Of a stretch of 50,460 nt of DNA, positions 1-6,894 are shown piece by piece. Position 1 is the first letter of the stretch, and the number at the start of each line of letters is the position of its first letter. The stretch is from Streptomyces sp. NP-1717 (GTDB lineage Bacteria > Actinomycetota > Actinomycetes > Streptomycetales > Streptomycetaceae). The stretch is taken from assembly GCF_022695985.1 (NCBI RefSeq), contig NZ_JAAPBF010000034.1, positions 1-50,460 of the forward strand, in the 5' to 3' direction. Below the pieces are notes generated by a model that was not told the DNA's origin, did no database searches, and was given only the letters and a program-made list of their open reading frames with translations. The translations under genes and the position numbers were made by a program.

Positions 1-193
1 GGGCACTTCGAAGACGGCTTCCAAGACCGCGTCGAAGACTGCTTCGAAGACGGCGTCCGGGACCGCGCAGAAGAAGACGCCGGCCAAGAAGGCGGCGGCC
101 AAGAAGACGACGACGGGCAAGACCGCCGCGAAGAAGACGACGGCCAAGAAGACCACGGCGAAGAAGGCCCCGACGAGAAAGCGTTCGGCCTGA
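1..193 (+). CDS. C-terminal tail of a lysine/alanine-rich DNA-binding type protein (partial)
   Basis: Only the last 63 codons are in the window; the frame starts at base 2 and stops with TGA at 191-193. The tail begins with four copies of a KTAS-like unit and continues with KKTT, AKK and KKAP units, ending in RKRSA. It is almost pure Lys, Ala and Thr, so it is a basic, disordered, nucleic-acid-binding tail. Such tails are known on Streptomyces HU proteins of the HupS type, on histone H1-like proteins and on Streptomyces Ku proteins; the folded part that would decide lies outside the window. A short hairpin about 34 nt after the stop is a likely terminator. Confidence 0.7.
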   Translation, partial: GTSKTASKTASKTASKTASGTAQKKTPAKKAAAKKTTTGKTAAKKTTAKKTTAKKAPTRKRSA

Positions 194-201
194 GACCTGT
201 C

Positions 202-230
202 GGCCGGGCCGCGTGTGCGACCCGTCCACG
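202..230. repeat. Direct repeat copy 1 (29 bp, pairs with 379-407)
   Basis: Positions 202-230 and 379-407 match at 27 of 29 bases, about 177 bp apart, in the space between two convergent genes. The shared core contains GGCCGGGCCGC and TGTGCGACCC. The function is unknown; it may be a local duplication. Confidence 0.6.
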
Positions 231-242
231 GCTTGGGCCGTG
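227..242 (+). terminator. Hairpin after the lysine-rich gene
   Basis: CACGGC (227-232), a TTGG loop, then GCCGTG (237-242) form a perfect 6-bp stem 34 nt after the stop codon. There is no U-tract, which is usual for high-GC actinomycetes. Confidence 0.45.
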
Positions 243-378
243 TCTGACACATCCCGCCTGGCCGGCGAAGCCTGGCACGGCACCTCGCCGCGTTGTCGGC
301 GGCCGGCCGAATGCGCCCGGTACGAGACGGCCTCCGCCTTGCGACGCACCGCACCAGCCGCCGCCGGCCCCGCCCTGC

Positions 379-407
379 GGCCGGGCCGCATGTGCGACCC
401 GGCCACG
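379..407. repeat. Direct repeat copy 2
   Basis: Second copy of the 29-bp repeat described at 202-230, with two mismatches. It abuts the 3' end of the convergent hemerythrin-like gene. Confidence 0.6.
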
Positions 408-409
408 CC

Positions 410-928
410 TTACCCGCGGCGCGCGTCCCTGAGGGCGAAGTCGTCGGGGAGCGGCGTGTCCAGCGCGTTGAGGGCGGCGACGAGCTTCTTCTCCTCGTAC
501 GTGAAATGGGACTCCACCAGCGCGACGAGACCGTCCAGTTCACCCCGCACCCGGCGTGCCTCGGCGGCGTCCGGGGCAGCGCCGATCCCGTCGACGAGAG
601 CCTGGAGCCGCCCGAGGATGCCGGTCACCATGTGGTGGTCGTGCGCGAGCTGTTCCAGTACGGGCGCCAACTCGGGGAAGCGCCGCGCCAGTTCGGGGAA
701 GACGCCGTCGTCCTCCGCCGTGTGATGCCGGGTCAGGGCGGAGCAGAACGCGAGGCAGTGCGCCTGTAGTTCACGCGGGCGCTCACCGTCGCCCGCGAGG
801 TAGCCGTCGACATCGTCCTGCAGCCGGGCGAGCTCCTCACGGAGCCAGATGTGCACATCGATCAGTTGATTGCCGAACGCCGCGAGGCGGTCGCCCGGCG
901 CGTCGTCCGGTACGGCGGAGGTCCCCAT
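410..928 (-). CDS. Hemerythrin-like HHE cation-binding protein
   Basis: This 172-residue, mostly helical protein carries the spaced His/Glu residues of the hemerythrin HHE family: VHIWLREEL near residue 25, LTRHHTAEDDGVFPEL near 65-80, HDHHMV near 95 and SHFTYEEKKL near 138-147. These would bind a di-iron (oxygen or NO type) centre in the cytosol; there is no signal peptide or membrane segment. The length fits a one-domain member. ATG at 926-928 is the only good start, although no strong ribosome binding site is visible. It stands alone, convergent with the upstream gene and divergent from the GH97 gene. Such proteins are thought to sense or store O2, NO or iron; the exact role here is not known. 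Confidence 0.85.
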   Translation of the reverse strand: MGTSAVPDDAPGDRLAAFGNQLIDVHIWLREELARLQDDVDGYLAGDGERPRELQAHCLAFCSALTRHHTAEDDGVFPELARRFPELAPVLEQLAHDHHMVTGILGRLQALVDGIGAAPDAAEARRVRGELDGLVALVESHFTYEEKKLVAALNALDTPLPDDFALRDARRG

Positions 929-1107
929 GCCCGCATCGTATGCGCACTATTGATTCTGTTGGATTCTGTGCGACAGACCCTGGCGGTTCCGGGGAATTCC
1001 GGTGGACAATCCGGGGCGTGGGCGCCACTTCAGGCACAGCCCTGTCATCACCAACTCGCGCCCCGTGTTTGGCCGTTGAGCCCGGCTCCGAGTGAGAGGG
1101 ACAAGCG

Positions 1108-3789
1108 ATGACGAACAGCAGACCAGGTTCGGCGAACCGATGGCGCGCTGCCTGTGCGACGGCGCTCGCGGGGGTGCTCTGTCTGGGGACCCCGGCAGCC
1201 GCCGCCCCGGACGACGCGGCCGGCCCCGCCGGGACCGCCTGGAACGTCTCCCGTGGCGGGCCCGCCGCCGCCGTACGGCTCGACCCCGCCGACGGCACCG
1301 TCACCCTCGCCGTACGGGACGGCGGCCGCACCCTCGTCGAACCCTCACCCCTCGGCATCGTCACCGAGGACGCCGATCTGACACGCGGGCTGCGCCTGGT
1401 GGACCGCGAGGACCGACGTATCGCCGAGCGGTACACCACCGTCGTCGGCAAGGAGCGCCGCCGCGCCGTCGACATGGCCGAGTCGCGCTTCACCCTGGAG
1501 GGTACGGGCGGCGCACGGGTCGACCTGGTCGTACGCGCGGCCGGCGACGGAGTCGCGTACCGCTACGTGCTCCCGAGCGGCGGCGACGGCGCCGTGCTGC
1601 GCGAGGCGTCCGGCTTCGTCCTGCCCGGCGACGCGCCCGCCCGGCTCAGCGACTACTCGGTCAACTACGAGCAGCCGTACGACGGTTCGACCGCCGCGGG
1701 CGCTCCGAGCGGCCAGTACGCGTACCCCGCCCTCTTCCGGGTGGGCGACGACCACGTACTGCTCACCGAGGCGGACGTCGACGGCCGCTACCCCGCGAGC
1801 CGCCTCACGCACACGGCGGGCAGTGGACGCTACGACGTGACGCTGGCCGACCCCGCCGTGCCCCGGCCCGCCGACGGCCCGCTCGCGACCCCCTGGCGGA
1901 CCGTGATCGCGGGCGACCTGGCGACCGTGACCGAGTCCACCCTCGTGGACGACCTGGCCCCGCCCTCCCGTGTCGCGGACACCTCCTGGATCCGCCCCGG
2001 CGCCGTCGCCTGGTCCTGGCTCGCCGGATTCGGCGCGGCCCAGCGCAGCCTTGAGACCCAGCAGCGGTTCGTGGACTACGCGGCGGCGCACGGCTGGGAG
2101 TACTCCCTGGTGGACGACGGCTGGAACACCACCGACTGGATGCCACAGCTGATGGAGTACGCCGAACGGCGGGGCGTGGGCGTCCTGTTGTGGATGCACT
2201 GGACCGATCTCGACACGCCCGCCGAGCGCACGCGGCAGCTCGACAGGGTCAAGGAGTGGGGCGCCGCCGGGCTGAAGATCGACTTCATGGACTCCGACTC
2301 GCGTGAACGCATGGAGTGGTACGACGAGATCCTCCGCGAGACCGCCGACCGGGAGCTGATGGTCAACTTCCACGGCTCGACGCTGCCGCACGGCATCCAG
2401 CGCACCTGGCCGCACGTCATGACGATGGAGGGCGTGCACGGCGCCGAGCAGGGCGATGTCCAGGCCGACGACATGGCGACGCTGCCCTACACCCGTAACG
2501 TGGTCGGCTCCATGGACTTCACCCCCATGGGCTTCCAGTTCGGACAGCGCAACAACACCGAGGCCGCCGAGCTGGCGCTCTCCGTCGTGTACGAGTCCGG
2601 GTTCCAGAACTACGCGGGCAGCGTCGAGGCGTACCGCGCCCGGCCCGAACTCGCCCGGTTCCTCGACCAGGTCCCGACCGTCTGGGACGAGAGCCGGTTC
2701 GTCGCCGGTACGCCCGGTGAGGGGGCGACGTTCGCCCGCAGGGACGGCGACCGGTGGTTCCTCGGCTCCATCAGGGCGGGCGACGGGGGTACGGAGCGGG
2801 TCCCGCTGACGTTCCTCGGCCCCGGCTCGTGGCGGGTCGACGTCGTACGGGACGGCGCCGACGGTGTCGTACGTCAGAGCAAGGTGACGAACCGTCAGGA
2901 CGTACTTACGGTGCCGGTGTTGGCGGACGGCGGCTTCGCCGCGCAGATCTGCCGCGCCGTGCCTGGCCGCGACAGCTGCGACCGGCCGGTGGACTCGGTG
3001 CCCGTCGGCACGCTGTCCGTCACCCCCGCCAAGGCGGACGCCCTGCCGGGCGAGACGGTCGGCATCGACGCGAGCTTCGTCCTGGACGAGGCGGGCCCCG
3101 CCGAGGACGTGAGACTCGCCGCCCGTACCCCCGAGGGCTGGACGGTCGACGGCACCGGCGCGACGGCGGACGAACTGGCCGACGGCGGCGAACTGACCAC
3201 GTCCTGGCGGGTCACGGTCCCCGCCGACCCGGTGTACGGGGCGACGGAGATCCCGGTCACGCTGACCTACCGGGACCCGGACGCCCGACGTGGCGCGCCG
3301 CCGCTGACGGTCGAGCGAACGGTGCGGGTCTTCGTGGCACGTGAAGGCACCGTTTACGTCAGCTCGTTGCCGTTCGTCTCCGAGTCCAACGGCTGGGGCC
3401 CGGTCGAGCGCGACCTCTCCAACGGCGAGAACGGCACGGGCGACGGCGGCCCGCTGCGGCTCGGCGACACGACGTACGACAAGGGCCTCGGAGTGCACGC
3501 GCGCTCCGAGGTGACGGTCGCCCTGAACGGCGCGTACGACAGCTTCGCGGCGTGGGCCGGCATCGACGAGGAGAAACCGGACAAGGGTTCGGTGGCCTTC
3601 GAGGTGATCGGCGACGGCGAGACCCTGGCCCGCAGCGGCGTCCTGGGCCCGACGGACGCGCCACACGCGTTCGACGTGGACGTGCGCGGTGTCCGGCACC
3701 TCACGCTGCGCGTCACGGACGCCGGCGACGGCATCGACTCGGACCACGCGGACTGGGCGGACGCCCAACTGACGCTCTCAGAGGGGTAG
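1108..3789 (+). CDS. Secreted GH97-family glycoside hydrolase with NEW3-like and NPCBM-like domains
   Basis: The 893-residue protein has a Sec signal peptide (basic N-terminus, hydrophobic stretch, Ala-rich cleavage site near residue 33). It then has the GH97 N-terminal beta-domain (about 40-290), a TIM-barrel-like catalytic region (about 295-580), a beta-sandwich like alpha-galactosidase-associated NEW3 (about 650-760) and a C-terminal NPCBM-like sugar-binding domain (about 765-890, GLGVHARS motif). In KIDFMDSD, Asp392 sits where retaining GH97 enzymes carry their nucleophile, and Glu441 in MTMEGVHGAEQ is a candidate acid/base. This points to the retaining, alpha-galactosidase-like branch rather than the inverting SusB-type alpha-glucosidases; that is inference. 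ATG 1108 follows GAGAGGG at good spacing. A 9-bp hairpin lies just past the stop. Confidence 0.85.
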   Translation: MTNSRPGSANRWRAACATALAGVLCLGTPAAAAPDDAAGPAGTAWNVSRGGPAAAVRLDPADGTVTLAVRDGGRTLVEPSPLGIVTEDADLTRGLRLVDREDRRIAERYTTVVGKERRRAVDMAESRFTLEGTGGARVDLVVRAAGDGVAYRYVLPSGGDGAVLREASGFVLPGDAPARLSDYSVNYEQPYDGSTAAGAPSGQYAYPALFRVGDDHVLLTEADVDGRYPASRLTHTAGSGRYDVTLADPAVPRPADGPLATPWRTVIAGDLATVTESTLVDDLAPPSRVADTSWIRPGAVAWSWLAGFGAAQRSLETQQRFVDYAAAHGWEYSLVDDGWNTTDWMPQLMEYAERRGVGVLLWMHWTDLDTPAERTRQLDRVKEWGAAGLKIDFMDSDSRERMEWYDEILRETADRELMVNFHGSTLPHGIQRTWPHVMTMEGVHGAEQGDVQADDMATLPYTRNVVGSMDFTPMGFQFGQRNNTEAAELALSVVYESGFQNYAGSVEAYRARPELARFLDQVPTVWDESRFVAGTPGEGATFARRDGDRWFLGSIRAGDGGTERVPLTFLGPGSWRVDVVRDGADGVVRQSKVTNRQDVLTVPVLADGGFAAQICRAVPGRDSCDRPVDSVPVGTLSVTPAKADALPGETVGIDASFVLDEAGPAEDVRLAARTPEGWTVDGTGATADELADGGELTTSWRVTVPADPVYGATEIPVTLTYRDPDARRGAPPLTVERTVRVFVAREGTVYVSSLPFVSESNGWGPVERDLSNGENGTGDGGPLRLGDTTYDKGLGVHARSEVTVALNGAYDSFAAWAGIDEEKPDKGSVAFEVIGDGETLARSGVLGPTDAPHAFDVDVRGVRHLTLRVTDAGDGIDSDHADWADAQLTLSEG

Positions 3790-3796
3790 TCGACAC

Positions 3797-3826
3797 GGCC
3801 CGGCGGGAGCTCGACCTCGCCGGGCC
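3797..3826 (+). terminator. Hairpin after the GH97 gene
   Basis: GGCCCGGCG (3797-3805) pairs perfectly with CGCCGGGCC (3818-3826) across a 12-nt loop, 8 nt after the GH97 stop codon. There is no T-run. Confidence 0.6.
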
Positions 3827-4004
3827 ACGTCGCGTCCACCCTTCGCGGCATGACTGGAGTCGCGGAGGAACCGGTCCTGGCCTGGTTTCGGGAAGACGTT
3901 GTGAAGCCGTCGCGCTCGTTTCGTGCGCGAGCGGCGTCGATAAGATCCCTCGTGGCCCCGTGTGTTGGGGGAATCGGAACATCGACCGAGTGGGAGTGCC
4001 AGGT

Positions 4005-5216
4005 ATGCGTGGAGGCAGCGTCGCCGTCGTCGGCGGCAGCATAGCGGGATGTGCCACGGCACTGGCCGTGTCCCGCGGCGGAGCCGGGAAGGTCACCGTC
4101 TTCGAGCGGGCCGACGCCCAACTCCGGGACAGGGGAGTCGGGATCGCCCTCCACAACGACCGGTACGACGAACTCCAGAGCGCCGGATACGTCGCCGCCG
4201 AGATGCCCTGGGCGCCGCTGACCCGGCGGGTGTGGAGCGTGCGGGACGGCGAGGCGGAGCACGGACGGGCCGTCGGTGAGCAGCCGTTCCCGTTCCGCGC
4301 CTACAACTGGGGTTCCCTGTGGAGTGAGTTGCGGCGCCGGGTGCCCGAGGACGTCGACTACCGGTCCGGTGCGCTCGTCAGCGCCGTCGAGCCCGACTCC
4401 GACGGCGTGACCCTCCAACTCGGCGACGGGCAGCGGGAACGCTTCGACGCCGTGATCGGGGCGGACGGCTACCGCTCGGTGGTCCGCGACGCGATGTTCC
4501 CCGGGCTCGGCGCGACGTACGCCGGGTACATCGGCTGGCGCGGCACCTCGGCGGACGTCGCGGACCTCCCCTCCGACGGCAACGACGCGCACAACGTGGT
4601 CTTCCCCGGCGGCCACTGCATGATCTACCGCATCCCGGACGGCGTCGGCGGACACCGGCTCAACTGGGTGCTCTACACCGCCCCGCCGGAGTCCGAGGAC
4701 CTCCACCCGGACCTGAAGACACCGACCTCGCTGCCGCCCGGCCGGCTCAACTCGGCGCTCACCGCGCACCTCCGGGCCCTCGTCGCGGACAACTTCCCGC
4801 CGTACTGGGCGGCCCGGGTGCTGCGTACGCCCGCAGAGACGACGTTCATCCAGCCCATCTACGACCTGGAGGTGCCGCAGTACACCTCCGAGCGGATGCT
4901 GCTCGTCGGCGACGCCGCCAGCGTCGCCCGGCCGCACATCGGCGGCGGCAGCGTCAAGGCGCTCCAGGACGCGACGGCCCTGGAGGCCGCGGCGGTGGCC
5001 GGGGAGAGCTGGAAGGAGATCATGGAGGCGTACGACACCCATCGCGGTGCCGTCGGTGCCTCGCTGGTCGCGCTGGCCCGCAGGATGGGGAGCGCGCAGG
5101 TGGAGAACACGCCGGACTGGGGGGCGATGGGGCAGCCGGAGTTCGAGGCGTGGTGGCAGGCGCAGAACAGTGGGTCCGACCGGAACAGCGGGTTCGGTGG
5201 GCACCGGCTGAAGTGA
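4005..5216 (+). CDS. FAD-dependent group A monooxygenase (PHBH fold)
   Basis: This 403-residue flavoprotein hydroxylase has the FAD-binding glycine motif in the variant GGSIAG (10-15), the DG motif IGADGYRSVVR (Asp154-Gly155) and the GD motif LLVGDAAS (Asp303). The family uses NAD(P)H and O2 to hydroxylate aromatic or heteroaromatic substrates in the cytosol. The GGSIAG variant and C-terminal part resemble 2,6-dihydroxypyridine-3-hydroxylase-like members, but the substrate cannot be read from sequence. ATG 4005 starts immediately before the Rossmann strand and has GGGAG 9 nt upstream; the open frame extends further upstream, but that part lacks homology-like sequence. No pathway partner is adjacent, so it could serve detoxification as well as biosynthesis. 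Confidence 0.85.
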   Translation: MRGGSVAVVGGSIAGCATALAVSRGGAGKVTVFERADAQLRDRGVGIALHNDRYDELQSAGYVAAEMPWAPLTRRVWSVRDGEAEHGRAVGEQPFPFRAYNWGSLWSELRRRVPEDVDYRSGALVSAVEPDSDGVTLQLGDGQRERFDAVIGADGYRSVVRDAMFPGLGATYAGYIGWRGTSADVADLPSDGNDAHNVVFPGGHCMIYRIPDGVGGHRLNWVLYTAPPESEDLHPDLKTPTSLPPGRLNSALTAHLRALVADNFPPYWAARVLRTPAETTFIQPIYDLEVPQYTSERMLLVGDAASVARPHIGGGSVKALQDATALEAAAVAGESWKEIMEAYDTHRGAVGASLVALARRMGSAQVENTPDWGAMGQPEFEAWWQAQNSGSDRNSGFGGHRLK

Positions 5217-5254
5217 CGTGGGCGGCTCACCGGGTTCGCCCGGTGGGCCGGTTC

Positions 5255-5327
5255 GTCCTCAATCGCCGGCGGGGCTTGAAATGCCCGCCCAGCGAGCTTG
5301 ATTGAAGCCCGTCCGGCGATTGAGGAC
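5255..5327. repeat. Long imperfect inverted repeat between convergent genes (Streptomyces-type dispersed palindrome)
   Basis: Left arm 5255-5280 and right arm 5302-5327 pair at 23 of 26 positions; the outer part ATCGCCGG / CCGGCGAT with flanking GTCCTCA / TGAGGAC is perfect. A third partial copy of the arm (ATTGAGGAC) lies near 5347-5355. I recall very similar palindromes between convergent genes in many Streptomyces genomes. Placed between the monooxygenase (+) and livF (-), it likely acts as a bidirectional terminator. Confidence 0.75.
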
Positions 5328-5360
5328 AAGGCCCGTGCGCACAGAGATTGAGGACTGGGC

Positions 5361-6092
5361 TCAGTGCGTTCGGACCGGGGTCAGTTCCAGGGCCTCGTGG
5401 AGTGGGGACGGGTCCGTGCGGGCGTCCTCGCCCGACATGCGCAGGGTCGGGCGGCCCGAGGTGAGGACCGTGATCGTGCGGGCGCGTTCCGCCGCCTGGG
5501 CGGGGCTCGGTGAGACCAGCAGTACCGCGATGCCCTCGTCCGCCAGGGTGCCGACCAGTTCGTAGACCTGCTTGACCAGAGCGGGCGCCAGGCCCTCCGT
5601 CGGCTCGTCCATCAGCAGCACGCTCGGCGAGCCGAGCAGCGCACGCGCCAGGGCGAGCATCTGCTGCTCGCCGCCGGACAGGTCCGTGCCCCGGTTGCCC
5701 TGGCGCTCACCCAGCCGGGGCAGGAGTTCCAGCACCCGCGCCGGGGTCCACGCGCTCGGCCGGGTCGCGTCGCCGCGGCGCGGCGGGCGGTAGGAGAGCC
5801 GCAGGTGCTCCGCGACGGTCAGGCCCGCGAAGACCCGCCGCCCCTGCGGTACGAGGCCGATCCCGGCGCGCGCCACCCGGTGCGCGGGCAGCCCGGTCAT
5901 CTCCTGGCCGTTCAGCCGTACCGAGCCGGCGGACGGGCGGATGAACCCCGCCACCGTGTGGACGAGGGTGGTCTTGCCCGCCCCGTTGTGGCCCACGATC
6001 GCGTGGACGGAGCCGGCGGGGACGCTCAGATCGAGGTCGTGCAGGACGGTGCCGCCGTGGTAGCCCGCCGTCAGGCCGGTGAGTTCCAGCAT
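5361..6092 (-). CDS. livF: ABC transporter ATPase, LivF type
   Basis: This 243-residue nucleotide-binding subunit belongs to a branched-chain amino acid/amide (HAAT) uptake system. It has Walker A GHNGAGKT (34-41), a Q-loop at Gln83 (PQGRRVF), signature LSGGE (138-142) and Walker B VLLMDEP (158-164). It is the last gene of the minus-strand operon, 10 nt after livG, and would sit on the cytosolic face of the fused permease. One oddity is that the segment after strand VLLV, usually VEQN in LivF proteins, reads VSPSP here (194-197), so the switch-loop region lacks its usual polar residues. The long palindrome at 5255-5327 follows the stop codon. Confidence 0.9.
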   Translation of the reverse strand: MLELTGLTAGYHGGTVLHDLDLSVPAGSVHAIVGHNGAGKTTLVHTVAGFIRPSAGSVRLNGQEMTGLPAHRVARAGIGLVPQGRRVFAGLTVAEHLRLSYRPPRRGDATRPSAWTPARVLELLPRLGERQGNRGTDLSGGEQQMLALARALLGSPSVLLMDEPTEGLAPALVKQVYELVGTLADEGIAVLLVSPSPAQAAERARTITVLTSGRPTLRMSGEDARTDPSPLHEALELTPVRTH

Positions 6093-6102
6093 CGGTGGTC
6101 GG

Positions 6103-6894
6103 TCACCCTCTCGCTTCTGCTGTGTCGCGGGCGCCCGTGGCGTGGTACGCGTCGCGCACCTCCGGATGGGCGAGCGCCTCGGCGGTCGGGGCGGTGATCA
6201 GTACCCGGCCGGCCGCCAACACGGTCACCGTGTCGGCGAGTTCGGCGACGACCTCGACGTGGTGCTCCACCAGGATGACGGCCACGTCGGCCGGGAGCCC
6301 GCGCAGGATCGTGAGCAGACGGCCGATGTCGCCGTCGGTCAGCCCGGCCGCCGGCTCGTCGAGCAGCATCAGCCGCGGGGCGCCCGCGAGTGCCGCCGCG
6401 AGGTCGAGCATGCGGCGCTGGCCGTGGGACAGGTCGGCGGCCGGCCTGCGCGCGGAGTCGGCGAGGCCGACGACCTCCAGGTGGTGAGCCGCGGACTCGG
6501 CGTGCTGCCGGTAGCGGGACGGCCGCCGCCACGCGCCCCCGCGCAGCGGGTGGTGCCGCCAGCCGGCCAGCACGATGTTGTCCAGGACCGACAACTCGCC
6601 GATGACGGACGGCTGCTGGAAGCTGCGGGCGATACCGAGGCGGCTGCGCCTGGCGGTGGCCGTACGGGTGATGTCGGCGCCGCTCAGGGCGATGGTGCCG
6701 TGATCGGGACGGTCCGTGCCGGCGATGAGGTTGAGCAGCGTGGTCTTGCCCGCGCCGTTGGGGCCGATGACGGCGTGCCGTGCTCCGGCGGGGAGTTGGA
6801 GGCTGACGTCGTCGACGGCGGTGAGGCTCCCGTACCGCCGGACCAGGTTCTTCAGGTCCAGTACCGGCGCCGTGGGTGGCGTGCTGGCTGTCAT
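6103..6894 (-). CDS. livG: ABC transporter ATPase, LivG type
   Basis: This 263-residue ATPase is the partner of LivF. It has Walker A GPNGAGKT (44-51), a Q-loop in ARSFQQPSV, a signature variant LSHGQ and Walker B LMLLDEPAAGL; its H-loop VILVEHHVE is intact, unlike that of LivF. ATG at 6894 overlaps the stop of the permease gene by four bases (ATGA), a mark of translational coupling. The open frame runs upstream, but that part lies inside the permease gene. The family drives import of branched-chain amino acids, urea or short amides; the substrate is not decided by this subunit. Confidence 0.9.
   Translation of the reverse strand: MTASTPPTAPVLDLKNLVRRYGSLTAVDDVSLQLPAGARHAVIGPNGAGKTTLLNLIAGTDRPDHGTIALSGADITRTATARRSRLGIARSFQQPSVIGELSVLDNIVLAGWRHHPLRGGAWRRPSRYRQHAESAAHHLEVVGLADSARRPAADLSHGQRRMLDLAAALAGAPRLMLLDEPAAGLTDGDIGRLLTILRGLPADVAVILVEHHVEVVAELADTVTVLAAGRVLITAPTAEALAHPEVRDAYHATGARDTAEARG

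Noticed and set aside
1..190. Tandem short repeats that could look like a CRISPR array or minisatellite
   Set aside because: They are in-frame repeated Lys/Ala/Thr codons of a basic protein tail, with no constant spacer-repeat pattern.
1345..3768. Very long minus-strand open frame opposite the GH97 gene
   Set aside because: Shadow frame caused by GC-rich third positions. It has no family motif, while the plus strand shows clear domains. The same holds for long frames opposite the atp genes (34586-37261, 38169-40358) and the plus-strand frame over the chitinase gene (40958-42841).
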